Part shown: piece by piece, positions 1 through 5,964 of the stretch
How positions within the stretch are numbered: the first letter of the stretch is position 1
Layout: every line of letters begins with the position of its first letter
Position numbers and translations under genes: made by a program
DNA from: Pseudomonadota bacterium
GTDB taxonomy: Bacteria; Myxococcota; UBA9042; PHBI01
DNA: 10,043 nt
Assembly (NCBI GenBank): GCA_005788935.1
Contig: SYAK01000403.1
Coordinates: forward strand, 1 to 10,043
Reading direction: 5' to 3'
Notes under the pieces: model-generated
The model's input: only the letters and a program-made list of their open reading frames with translations
Databases searched by the model: none
Told to the model about the DNA's origin: nothing

Positions 1-386
1 GCTGTGACAGCGGCCACCTCGAGGCCTGCACCTGGCTCGCGCGCCTGCTGTCACAAGGCCAGGGGGTCCCAACCGACCTGCCGCGGGTCCGCATCGTCCA
101 TGGGCGCGCATGCGACAAGGGGCTCGCGGCGAGCTGCCACGACCTCGCCCGCATGCTCGAAGCCGGCGACGGTGGTCCTGTCGACCCCGCGGCTGCGCGC
201 GCCCGCCATGGACGCGCCTGCGAGCTCGGCGAGCCGCGTGGATGCCTCATCGCGGCCGACATGGCTCGCGAGGGGCGCGGTGGTCCAGCCGACCCGGAGC
301 AAGCCGCGGCGCTTCGCGCGAAGGCCTGCGAGGTGGGCGGCCCCCGCTTCTGCGACGCACCCCACGAGGGCCCCTCGCCCCGCTGA
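1..386 (+). CDS. Sel1-like repeat protein, cysteine-rich (3' end only)
   Basis: The reading frame is open from base 3 and ends with TGA at 384-386, so only the C-terminal 127 residues are present and the start lies left of the window. The translation shows at least two tandem helical repeats of about 36-40 residues. Each has the Sel1/TPR-like pattern of an A/C pair near the start (ACDKGLAASC, ACELGEPRGC, ACEVGGPRFC) followed by a G-rich turn (GDGGPVDPAAA, GRGGPADPEQA). The two cysteines spaced seven residues apart in each repeat match Hcp-type Sel1 proteins, where they form disulfides, so an extracytoplasmic location is likely. Sel1 proteins usually act as protein-binding scaffolds; no specific partner can be named from this fragment. 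The gene converges on the minus-strand methyltransferase gene, with 12 bases between the two coding ends. Confidence 0.82.
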   Translation, partial: CDSGHLEACTWLARLLSQGQGVPTDLPRVRIVHGRACDKGLAASCHDLARMLEAGDGGPVDPAAARARHGRACELGEPRGCLIAADMAREGRGGPADPEQAAALRAKACEVGGPRFCDAPHEGPSPR

Positions 387-406
387 ATGAACACCCATTC
401 AGTGGG
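379..406. terminator. Hairpin between convergent genes, spanning both stop codons
   Basis: Bases 379-389 can pair with 396-406 around a six-base loop, giving an 11-bp stem with one G-U wobble in the plus-strand transcript (an A-C mismatch in the minus-strand one). The inner seven pairs are perfect. The TGA of the Sel1 gene (384-386) is in one arm and the TGA of the methyltransferase gene (complement of 399-401) is in the other. No T-run follows on either side, so termination could be inefficient or assisted by Rho. The hairpin may instead protect 3' ends. Confidence 0.5.
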
Positions 407-1349
407 AAATGGGCCGCAACACCGCGACGAAGAGCGGCGGCCCCTGCGCCTCTGGGTCCGCAGGCAGCGCCGCGTGGCGAACGACCGCGAGACCGGCGGC
501 CGCTGCGAGGTCCGCGAGGTCGGACGCCGAAAAGCCGCGGTGACGGTGGCCAAAGGTGCGCAACGTCTCGTCATGGTGCGGCTGCATGTCGACGACGAGG
601 AGGCGCCCGTCGGCCTTCAGGACGCGCCCGGCCTCGGCGAGCGCGGGCGCGGGATCACGGAGGTGGTGGAGCACGAGGACGAGGAGCGCCACGTCGACGG
701 ACGCATCCTCGAGCGGAAGCGCCGCGAGGTCGGCCTCATGCAGCGTCGCGTTCGGATAGGCGGCGAGGCGGCGGCGCGCGGCGGCGAGCATCGAGGGCTC
801 GCGATCAACCCCGATGACGGCCTCCGCGACGGGCGCGAGCAACCCGAGCACCTCGCCCGGACCGCAGCCCAGATCCGCCACGATCGCCCCCTCGGGCAAC
901 AGCGCCGCGAGGCTCGGGGCGAGGAAGCGGCGGCCGAAGAGCTGGTCGCGCAGGCTGTCCCAACCCGCCGCCACGCGGGCGAAGAAGGCCTGTGCGTCAT
1001 CGTCGCGCTCGGCGAGCACGCGGGCGAGGCGGGCGTCATCCTCGGCCCGCTCGGCGGCGCGAGCCGGGTCGTCGCGCAGCAACGCGATGAGCGTCGCGAG
1101 CGCGGGCGACAGGCGGGCGGGGTCGAGGCGGGTCAGCGACGTCGTCCCGAGGTTGCGACGCGCAAGCCAGCCCGCGGCCGTCAGGACCTTCAGGTGGCGA
1201 CTGACCGTCGGCTGCGGCGCGGCCACGACGCGGGCGAGGTCGTTGACCGACAGCTCCTCGCGGGCGAGGACGTCGAGGAGGCGCAGCCGAAGTGGCTCGG
1301 AGAGCAGCGGCAGGGCGTCGGCGAGGGCGGTGGCGGTGGGCTCGGTCAT
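399..1349 (-). CDS. ArsR-type HTH regulator fused to SAM-dependent methyltransferase
   Basis: 316 residues. The N-terminal part (about 9-75) is an ArsR-type winged helix: EPLRLRLLDVL, then the helix-turn-helix ELSVNDLARVVAAPQPTVSRHLKVL, then a wing. Residues about 150-260 form a class I Rossmann methyltransferase, with motif I DLGCGPGE at 159-166, the acidic SAM-ribose position in VIGVDREPSML, and the LHHLRDP and GRLLVVDM segments typical of Methyltransf_11. Such fusions are known and often lie near methionine/SAM-cycle genes; none is seen here. The ATG at 1347-1349 is chosen because the frame upstream is Arg/Pro-rich and runs into the epimerase gene. The leader before this ATG is C-rich with no Shine-Dalgarno. 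The gene is last in a three-gene operon, 28 bases after the epimerase stop. I infer it may autoregulate the operon; the methyl acceptor is unknown. Confidence 0.92.
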   Translation of the reverse strand: MTEPTATALADALPLLSEPLRLRLLDVLAREELSVNDLARVVAAPQPTVSRHLKVLTAAGWLARRNLGTTSLTRLDPARLSPALATLIALLRDDPARAAERAEDDARLARVLAERDDDAQAFFARVAAGWDSLRDQLFGRRFLAPSLAALLPEGAIVADLGCGPGEVLGLLAPVAEAVIGVDREPSMLAAARRRLAAYPNATLHEADLAALPLEDASVDVALLVLVLHHLRDPAPALAEAGRVLKADGRLLVVDMQPHHDETLRTFGHRHRGFSASDLADLAAAAGLAVVRHAALPADPEAQGPPLFVAVLRPISH

Positions 1350-1377
1350 GGCGCGTGTGGCTCGGGGGCGGCGGCGG

Positions 1378-2391
1378 TCATCGGGCGAGGGCGAGCGCCG
1401 CGAGGGTCGCGGGATCGAGCCCAGCCACGGCCTCCGCGAGGCCCGTCGCCAGCGTTCGGGGCGCAAAGGCGAGGTCGCGGGCCGCGGCGCGGGTATCGAA
1501 GGTCAGGCGCAAGGGCACGGGGACTGGCACGAGCCGCGCGAGCGGGCGGCCAAGGCGGCTGACCAGCAGGTCGCGCAGCGTCTTCGTGAAGGTGTGCATC
1601 GAGACCGGCGGGCCCGCGAGGTTGTAGGCCGGCCCGTGCGCGGCCGGGTTCGCGACCGCCGCGACCGCCGCGAGCGCCACGTCGCCCGCGTGGACCCACG
1701 GCACGCCGATGGTCGGGACGAGGCGCACGGGGGCCGCGAGCGAGGCCGCGAGGCGGCGGGTGGCTTTGGGGTCGCGCGCGCCGTGGACGGGGCCTGGGCG
1801 CAGCGTCGTCAATCCGAGGCCGAGGTGCGCGGCGAGCTGCCAGGCGAGGTGTTCTCCCGCGGCCTTCGTCATCGCATAGCGCCAGTCCGTCGTGACGTCG
1901 CTCCAGTCGCGGCGACGGGCACGGGCGGCATCCGTGGCCGAGGGCGCGTCTCCGGGCGGGTACGGGCGGAACGGCGTCGACTCGTCCATGGCGCGAAGCA
2001 GGTTCGTCCGATAGACCGAGGCGCTCGAAATGAGCAACACACGCCGTACGCCAGCCCTCGACGCAGCCTCGAGGGTGTTGCGCACCCCGTCCGCGTTGGC
2101 GGCCTGCAGCGCCGCGTAGGTGGCGGCCTCATCGGCCACAGCCCCGCCGTCCGCGCCAGGCGACCCGAGCGCGGCGTTCGCGATGACGCAATCAACACCA
2201 CAAAACGCATCATGCAGCGACGAAGGCGCGCCGAGGTCGCCAGCGCGCAGGGTCACGCCCTCAGCCTCGAGCCATGCGGTACGCACCCGATTGCGCACAA
2301 CGCCGATGGTGGTGTGCCCAGCCGCGGCGAACGCCTGCGCGAGGTGGGACCCGAGAAAGCCGCCCGCGCCGGTGATGGCGACGACGGCCAT
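1378..2391 (-). CDS. NAD(P)-dependent epimerase/dehydratase, extended SDR family
   Basis: 337 residues. The N terminus is a Rossmann nucleotide-binding motif (ITGAGGFLGSH, G8/G11/G14). The acidic dipeptide of GDLG at 51-54 and the SSASVY strand at 122-127 follow. The catalytic Tyr-x3-Lys pair is Y172/K176 in RYAMTKAAGE, and LRPGPVHG at 197-204 is the usual RP-x-x-hydrophobic-G segment of extended SDRs. The C-terminal half (WVHAGDVALA, YNLAGPP) is the substrate-binding part, which resembles sugar epimerases and 3-beta-HSD-like enzymes. The substrate cannot be told from sequence; an epimerase, a ketoreductase or a sterol-type dehydrogenase are all possible. The ATG overlaps the stop of the E2-like gene (TGATG), so translation is probably coupled. 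Length is normal for the family and no active-site residue is missing. Confidence 0.93.
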   Translation of the reverse strand: MAVVAITGAGGFLGSHLAQAFAAAGHTTIGVVRNRVRTAWLEAEGVTLRAGDLGAPSSLHDAFCGVDCVIANAALGSPGADGGAVADEAATYAALQAANADGVRNTLEAASRAGVRRVLLISSASVYRTNLLRAMDESTPFRPYPPGDAPSATDAARARRRDWSDVTTDWRYAMTKAAGEHLAWQLAAHLGLGLTTLRPGPVHGARDPKATRRLAASLAAPVRLVPTIGVPWVHAGDVALAAVAAVANPAAHGPAYNLAGPPVSMHTFTKTLRDLLVSRLGRPLARLVPVPVPLRLTFDTRAAARDLAFAPRTLATGLAEAVAGLDPATLAALALAR

Positions 2392-3377
2392 CAGGTCGCC
2401 TGCCGGACCTGGCGCTCGTGCGCGAGGCGGGCCTCGAGGGCGGCGCGCTTGGCGGCTGGCGGCGCGCCGATGGGGTGGTCGTCGCGGCCGTCGGGGTCGA
2501 CGCACCCGAGCAGCTCGAAGGGGTTCTCGAGGGCGTCGATGACGGCCTTGATGCCGTGGCCCGCGTTCAGACCGTCGTCGATGCGCTCGTCGAAGCTGAA
2601 GCGGATCGGGATGACGCGCCGCACGACAGGCGCGCCGTCGACGACCACGACACGTTCCTCGACACGGCCAAAGACGATGAAGAGCGGGCAGTTGCCCCAC
2701 TCGTAGAGGTGGTGGTAGCCCGCCTTCATCCCGACCGAGCCGAGGTTCGCGCAGAAGACGGACGTGTACATCGCGTCGTTCTTGATGAAATCCCAAGGCA
2801 GCAGCCCGTGGTAGTCGAGCAGCCTGAGCAGCCCGACGCCGACCCGCAGGATGGGACGCGGGACGCGTGTCAGGAGCCCCACCTCGCGGTCGGTGTAGGT
2901 CACGGCGTCCGAGCGCTCGACGTTGATGTCCGCGCGCAGGGCCTCGCACAGCGCGAAGAAGCTCTGGTCTTCCGGCACTTCGCGCTTGACGGCCGCGAGG
3001 CGGGCGGCGCGGTTCAGCTTCTGGCGCTTGACCGCGAAGGTGATCCAGTTCCCGCGGCGGGCGTAGATGCGGCGCCCGGCGACGAAGCGGTTCATCGTCG
3101 GGTTGCACTTGAGCCCGTGCGCGATCGCGGCGACGGTGCAGTGTGTGAAATCGGCGTGGAAGCGCGGGCGGACAGCGGCGAGGTAGCGCTCGATGGGCTC
3201 GGCGGAGGCCCACTCGTCGTAGAACACGATCGACTCGTTCCGGGTCGGCATGATGTAGGGCATCATGCGGCGGTAGTTGTGGAGGTCGGCGGCGAGGGTG
3301 CCGTCGGGGCGGGCCTTCCGGAGCGTCAGGAGCGTCAGGAGCGCGACGAAGACAGCGGCCGCGATGAGCCAGAACAT
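2391..3377 (-). CDS. Membrane-anchored 2-oxoacid dehydrogenase E2-like acyltransferase-fold protein, catalytic His replaced
   Basis: 328 residues. Residues 2-20 form a hydrophobic helix followed by RKARPDG, a likely N-terminal membrane anchor with the bulk in the cytoplasm. From about residue 70 the protein follows the catalytic core of E2/chloramphenicol acetyltransferase-like enzymes: an FTHCTVAAIAHGL helix, the NPTMNRF segment, GNWITFAVKRQ, and the core signature ANLGSVGMKAGYHHLYEWG at 210-228. The final motif is FSFDERIDDGLNAG (about 260-273). In genuine E2 enzymes this is DHRxxDG, with His as the base; here Glu264 replaces His while Asp268-Gly269 remain. There is no lipoyl or subunit-binding domain, so it is not a normal E2 subunit. 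The start is fixed by a strong GGAGGT seven bases before ATG. It is first in the operon with the epimerase and ArsR-methyltransferase genes. It could be an unusual acyltransferase, or a non-catalytic protein. Confidence 0.85.
   Translation of the reverse strand: MFWLIAAAVFVALLTLLTLRKARPDGTLAADLHNYRRMMPYIMPTRNESIVFYDEWASAEPIERYLAAVRPRFHADFTHCTVAAIAHGLKCNPTMNRFVAGRRIYARRGNWITFAVKRQKLNRAARLAAVKREVPEDQSFFALCEALRADINVERSDAVTYTDREVGLLTRVPRPILRVGVGLLRLLDYHGLLPWDFIKNDAMYTSVFCANLGSVGMKAGYHHLYEWGNCPLFIVFGRVEERVVVVDGAPVVRRVIPIRFSFDERIDDGLNAGHGIKAVIDALENPFELLGCVDPDGRDDHPIGAPPAAKRAALEARLAHERQVRQAT
2392..2411 (-). promoter_or_regulatory. Candidate translational-coupling hairpin at the epimerase start
   Basis: In the minus-strand mRNA, CAGGUC pairs perfectly with GACCUG across an eight-base loop. 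The 3' arm ends directly before the epimerase AUG and includes part of the upstream stop codon. The only Shine-Dalgarno-like sequence (GGCAGG) lies in the loop. Ribosomes finishing the E2-like gene would melt this stem. This is read from sequence only and is untested. Confidence 0.4.
3321..3347. repeat. 9-bp tandem repeat in the membrane-anchor codons
   Basis: GAGCGTCAG occurs twice in tandem (3321-3329, 3330-3338), followed by a degenerate third copy. On the coding strand it encodes the LTLLTL part of the E2-like protein's N-terminal hydrophobic helix, so gain or loss of a unit stays in frame and changes the helix length by three residues. Confidence 0.6.
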
Positions 3378-3384
3378 GGTGGGG

Positions 3385-3390
3385 ACCTCC
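3385..3390 (-). promoter_or_regulatory. Strong ribosome binding site of the E2-like gene
   Basis: The coding strand reads GGAGGT, then seven bases, then ATG at 3377-3375. This near-ideal Shine-Dalgarno decides the start within a frame that stays open far upstream, to 4448. It is the best ribosome binding site in the minus-strand operon; the two downstream genes have weak or no site. Confidence 0.75.
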
Positions 3391-3524
3391 CGCGCGCAGC
3401 GTCGGGCGCGCCAGCCCCATATCCGCCAGTGGCGCGGCGGGGTCAAGGTCGGCGCGGCTCGTCCGGCGCACTCCGGCGGTCCCTGCAACCACAAGCATGC
3501 GCGGTGTTGCCAGAGGGTGGCCGA

Positions 3525-3556
3525 CGATGGCCATCGATCGCCATCGATGGCCATCG
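3525..3556. repeat. Phased 10-bp palindromic repeats in the divergent intergenic region
   Basis: Three tandem copies of the decamer CGATGGCCAT (3525-3534, 3535-3544 with one G-to-C change, 3545-3554) plus CG. The perfect 12-bp palindrome CGATGGCCATCG therefore appears twice, at 3525-3536 and 3545-3556, with centres 20 bp apart, close to two helical turns. The whole 32 bp is nearly self-complementary, failing only at the changed base and its partner. It lies between the start codons of the divergent E2-like (3377) and rsmB (3600) genes, where an operator would be expected. The ArsR-methyltransferase of the same operon is a possible binder, by inference only. Confidence 0.65.
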
Positions 3557-3599
3557 AGCAACCTTGTCTCGCGACCCGCCGCGGGGCTAAGGTCCGCCC

Positions 3600-4961
3600 A
3601 TGAAACGCCACGTCAAGACCTCCGATGACCCGCGCGCCCTCGCCTTCTACGCCCTGCAGACCATCGGGGCCCACGCCGAGGCCTTCGCGGGCGACGTGCT
3701 CGCCGAGGCCTTCGCCCGGGCACCTGGCCTCGAGGCCCGCGACCGGGCCCTCGCGACCGAGCTGGTCCAGGGGGTGCTGCGCTGGCAGGGGCTCCTTGAC
3801 GCGCGCCTCGAGCCGCTCGTCCGTCAGGGGCTCGCCGGGCTGGAGACCGGGGCGGTCCTGTGGCTGCGCCTCGGGGCGTGTCAGGTCGCGCTGCTCGACC
3901 GCATGCCGCGGGAAATCGCGGTCAGCGCGACCATCGACGCGGCGCGCGCGGTCAGCTGGGGGCGGGTCGCGGGGCTCCTGAACGCGGTGCTGCGACGTTT
4001 CGCGGACGGATTGCCGCCACGCCTTGATGGGGATGGTACGGTCGACGAGCTCGCCCTCGCGGACGGGCTCACGCTGCCTCTCGCCGACGGGCGCGAGGCG
4101 GGGGTCGCGGCCGAAGTCTTGCGCCGCGCCGGTTTGCCCGACTGGATCGCTACCCATGCGGTCGCGGCCTGGGGTGCAGACGCTGTCACGGAGGCGCTCG
4201 CGATGCGGCGGCGCCCGACGCTGACGCTGCGCCCGACACTCGGTCGCGGCGGGGCCGAGGCGCTGCTCGCGGCGCTCACGGAGGCCGGGCTGCCTGCCGA
4301 GCTGCGCCCCGACGGGCTCGTCGCGGTCCGTCACGGCGACCCCTTCCGGACCGAGGCCTGGCGGGCGGGCCGCTTCGTCGCGCAGGACCCGGCGAGCGTC
4401 GCGATCCTCGGCCGTGTGATGTCCTCGGTCGGTGTTCCATGGCATCAATCACGTATCCTCGACCTGTGCGCGGGGCGCGGCATCAAGGCGACCGGCCTCG
4501 CCGATCTGGGCGCCACGGTCGTGGCGGTCGACGTCTCGGAGCGCAAGCTCGGGTCCCTCGTGAAGCTCGCCGAGCGGCTCGGGGTGCGCGACCGGATCGC
4601 GGCGACGATCGCGACCGACGCGACGACCAGCGACCCGCGGCTCGCAGCCCTTGGCCCGTTCGACGCGGTGCTCGTGGACGCGCCCTGCAGCGGGCTTGGG
4701 ACGCTGCGCCGCCACCCGGAAATCGCCTGGCGCCGTCAGCCCGGCGACATCCCGCAGCTCGCGGGGCTGCAGGCCCGCCTCCTCGCGCGCGCCGCGGCCC
4801 TCGTGCGTCCGGGCGGCGTGGTCGTCCAGGCCGTCTGCAGCTTCGTCGCGGAGGAGGGCGCGGCCGAGGCACCCGGGCTGTCCGTCGTGTCGCGCACCGT
4901 CGCCCGTCCGAGTTCTGGCGGGGACGCCTTCCAGGTGACCATCCTGCGACGCGAGGCCTGA
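3600..4961 (+). CDS. rsmB: 16S rRNA (cytosine-5)-methyltransferase RsmB
   Basis: 453 residues, near the usual length for RsmB (E. coli 429). It methylates C5 of a cytosine in 16S rRNA (C967 in E. coli) using SAM. Residues about 10-140 are the NusB-like RNA-binding domain (ALAFYALQTI, ALATELVQGVLRW, LGACQVALLDRMP, VNAVLRRF-like LLNAVLRRFADG). The catalytic domain follows: motif I region DLCAGRGIKATGL at 288-300, VVAVDVSERKL at 307-317, motif IV DAPCSGLGTLRRHPE with Cys363, and motif VI QAVCSF with Cys413. The two cysteines are the release residue and nucleophile of the RNA m5C methyltransferase family. Motif I is CAGRGIKAT rather than the common CAAPGGKT. The start is supported by AAGG seven bases before ATG. 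The gene diverges from the E2-like operon; 126 bases separate it from the next gene. Confidence 0.95.
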   Translation: MKRHVKTSDDPRALAFYALQTIGAHAEAFAGDVLAEAFARAPGLEARDRALATELVQGVLRWQGLLDARLEPLVRQGLAGLETGAVLWLRLGACQVALLDRMPREIAVSATIDAARAVSWGRVAGLLNAVLRRFADGLPPRLDGDGTVDELALADGLTLPLADGREAGVAAEVLRRAGLPDWIATHAVAAWGADAVTEALAMRRRPTLTLRPTLGRGGAEALLAALTEAGLPAELRPDGLVAVRHGDPFRTEAWRAGRFVAQDPASVAILGRVMSSVGVPWHQSRILDLCAGRGIKATGLADLGATVVAVDVSERKLGSLVKLAERLGVRDRIAATIATDATTSDPRLAALGPFDAVLVDAPCSGLGTLRRHPEIAWRRQPGDIPQLAGLQARLLARAAALVRPGGVVVQAVCSFVAEEGAAEAPGLSVVSRTVARPSSGGDAFQVTILRREA

Positions 4962-5077
4962 GGCGACCCCGACGCGGATCGCGTGAATGCGCGCCTCGCG
5001 CGTGCGTCGAACGGGTCTCGCGGCGCGCAGCGGGGCTGGCGACGGACCGCCGCCCCCAAACGCTGTCGCAAGGCCAC

Positions 5078-5081
5078 GGAG
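5078..5081 (+). promoter_or_regulatory. Ribosome binding site fixing the DUF3108 gene start
   Basis: GGAG lies six bases before the ATG at 5088. The frame is open back to another ATG at 4983, but that extension is Arg-rich with no domain and would bury the signal peptide, so the internal ATG is preferred. Confidence 0.6.
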
Positions 5082-5087
5082 CGCGCG

Positions 5088-5846
5088 ATGCGACAGGCGA
5101 GCGAAAGGGGCTGGACGCTGGGGCTGGCCGTTGCGGCGTTGACGCTGATGAACCACGGGGCGCGCGCCGACGCCGGGCCTCCGCGCGAGACGACGCGGAC
5201 GCTGCGCTACGAGCTGCGGGCCCTCGGCGCCGCGGCGGGTGAAGCCACGCTCCGGGTCGGCCCACCCGAGGACTTCGCGTCGGCCCGCCTGCGAGCGGTG
5301 TGCCTCGAGGCCCGCACGGGCGGCCTCGCCGCCGCCTTCCTGAGCGCCGAGTCCGTCGCGACGACGTGGGTCAACCCGCAATGGTTGCCAGTCCGCGGCC
5401 GCTGGGACCAGACCGTCGACGGCGAGCCACGCGTCTACCGCATCAAGTACGGACCCGAGGGGGTGTTGGGGGAGGAGGACCGAAACGGCAAGCCGTTCGC
5501 ACGCCACGACCACCGCGCGAGCCGTCACCCGCTCGACCTCGTCTCGCTCTTGGCCTGGGTGGCGGCCCAACCGCTTGAGGCCGGGACACGCCTCCGCGTG
5601 CCGGTCTTCGATGGCCGGCGGCTCTTCGACGTCACCCTCGACGCAGGCGCCGAGACGGAGCTGATCTTGCCGATCGGACAGCGGCGCGCCCGGTCCATGC
5701 GGGTCGACATCCGACGGGGCGGCTTCCGGCGACAGGCCGAGCTTTGGGTCTCGACTGGCCGGGACCCCGTCCCGCTGCGCATGGTCTTCCGGTACGGCGG
5801 CCTCGGTACGGTCGAGGCCCGCCTCGCCGCCGAGCGCCACGAGTGA
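5088..5846 (+). CDS. Secreted DUF3108-domain protein
   Basis: 252 residues. Residues 1-27 form a signal peptide (MRQASERGW, hydrophobic LGLAVAALTLM, cleavage probably after ARA). The mature protein follows the DUF3108 pattern: YELRALGAAAGEATLRV near the start, VATTWVNPQWLPVRGRW in the middle, HPLDLVSLLAWVAAQPLEAGTRLRVPVFDG (opening at about residue 145), and the closing QAELWVSTGRDPVPLRMVF, a beta strand with the W-x-S-x-D-R-x-P-like signature. DUF3108 proteins are periplasmic beta-rich proteins of unknown biochemical role, common in Gram-negative bacteria. The gene lies 126 bases after rsmB and 118 bases before another secreted protein on the same strand, so co-transcription is possible but not shown. 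No catalytic residues can be named. Confidence in the domain rests on motif spacing read by eye. Confidence 0.85.
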   Translation: MRQASERGWTLGLAVAALTLMNHGARADAGPPRETTRTLRYELRALGAAAGEATLRVGPPEDFASARLRAVCLEARTGGLAAAFLSAESVATTWVNPQWLPVRGRWDQTVDGEPRVYRIKYGPEGVLGEEDRNGKPFARHDHRASRHPLDLVSLLAWVAAQPLEAGTRLRVPVFDGRRLFDVTLDAGAETELILPIGQRRARSMRVDIRRGGFRRQAELWVSTGRDPVPLRMVFRYGGLGTVEARLAAERHE

Positions 5847-5964
5847 CGGTGGTCGCGCGCGTCCCCCTTGCGCCGCGCGGGAAGGGCCTGCACGATGAGG
5901 CGGTTTCCGCGTCCTCGACCGCGCGACGCCGCCCGTCTGCGCCTGCTCGCTGGAGACCCTCGGC

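Noticed and set aside
387..2706. Long plus-strand open frames (387-1562 and 814-2706)
   Set aside because: They are Arg/Gly/Ser-rich translations antisense to the methyltransferase and epimerase genes, with no domain or plausible composition. High GC removes stop codons from the opposite frames.
3378..4448. N-terminal extension of the E2-like frame up to 4448, and a second minus frame reaching 3561
   Set aside because: The extension is antisense to rsmB and low-complexity. A strong GGAGGT ribosome binding site at 3385-3390 and a membrane helix directly after the ATG mark the true start.
4983..5087. 35-residue N-terminal extension of the DUF3108 gene
   Set aside because: It is Arg-rich and would put the signal peptide inside the protein; GGAG and ATG at 5088 give a proper secreted start.
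4962..5087. Gap between rsmB and the DUF3108 gene searched for a promoter, RNA gene or small ORF
   Set aside because: Only scattered GCGC-rich self-complementary stretches were seen; there is no -35/-10 pair and no convincing small gene.
5865..5886. CCCTT/AAGGG hairpin after the DUF3108 gene
   Set aside because: It has only five outer pairs, an unpaired GGG and no T-rich tail, so it is too weak to call a terminator.
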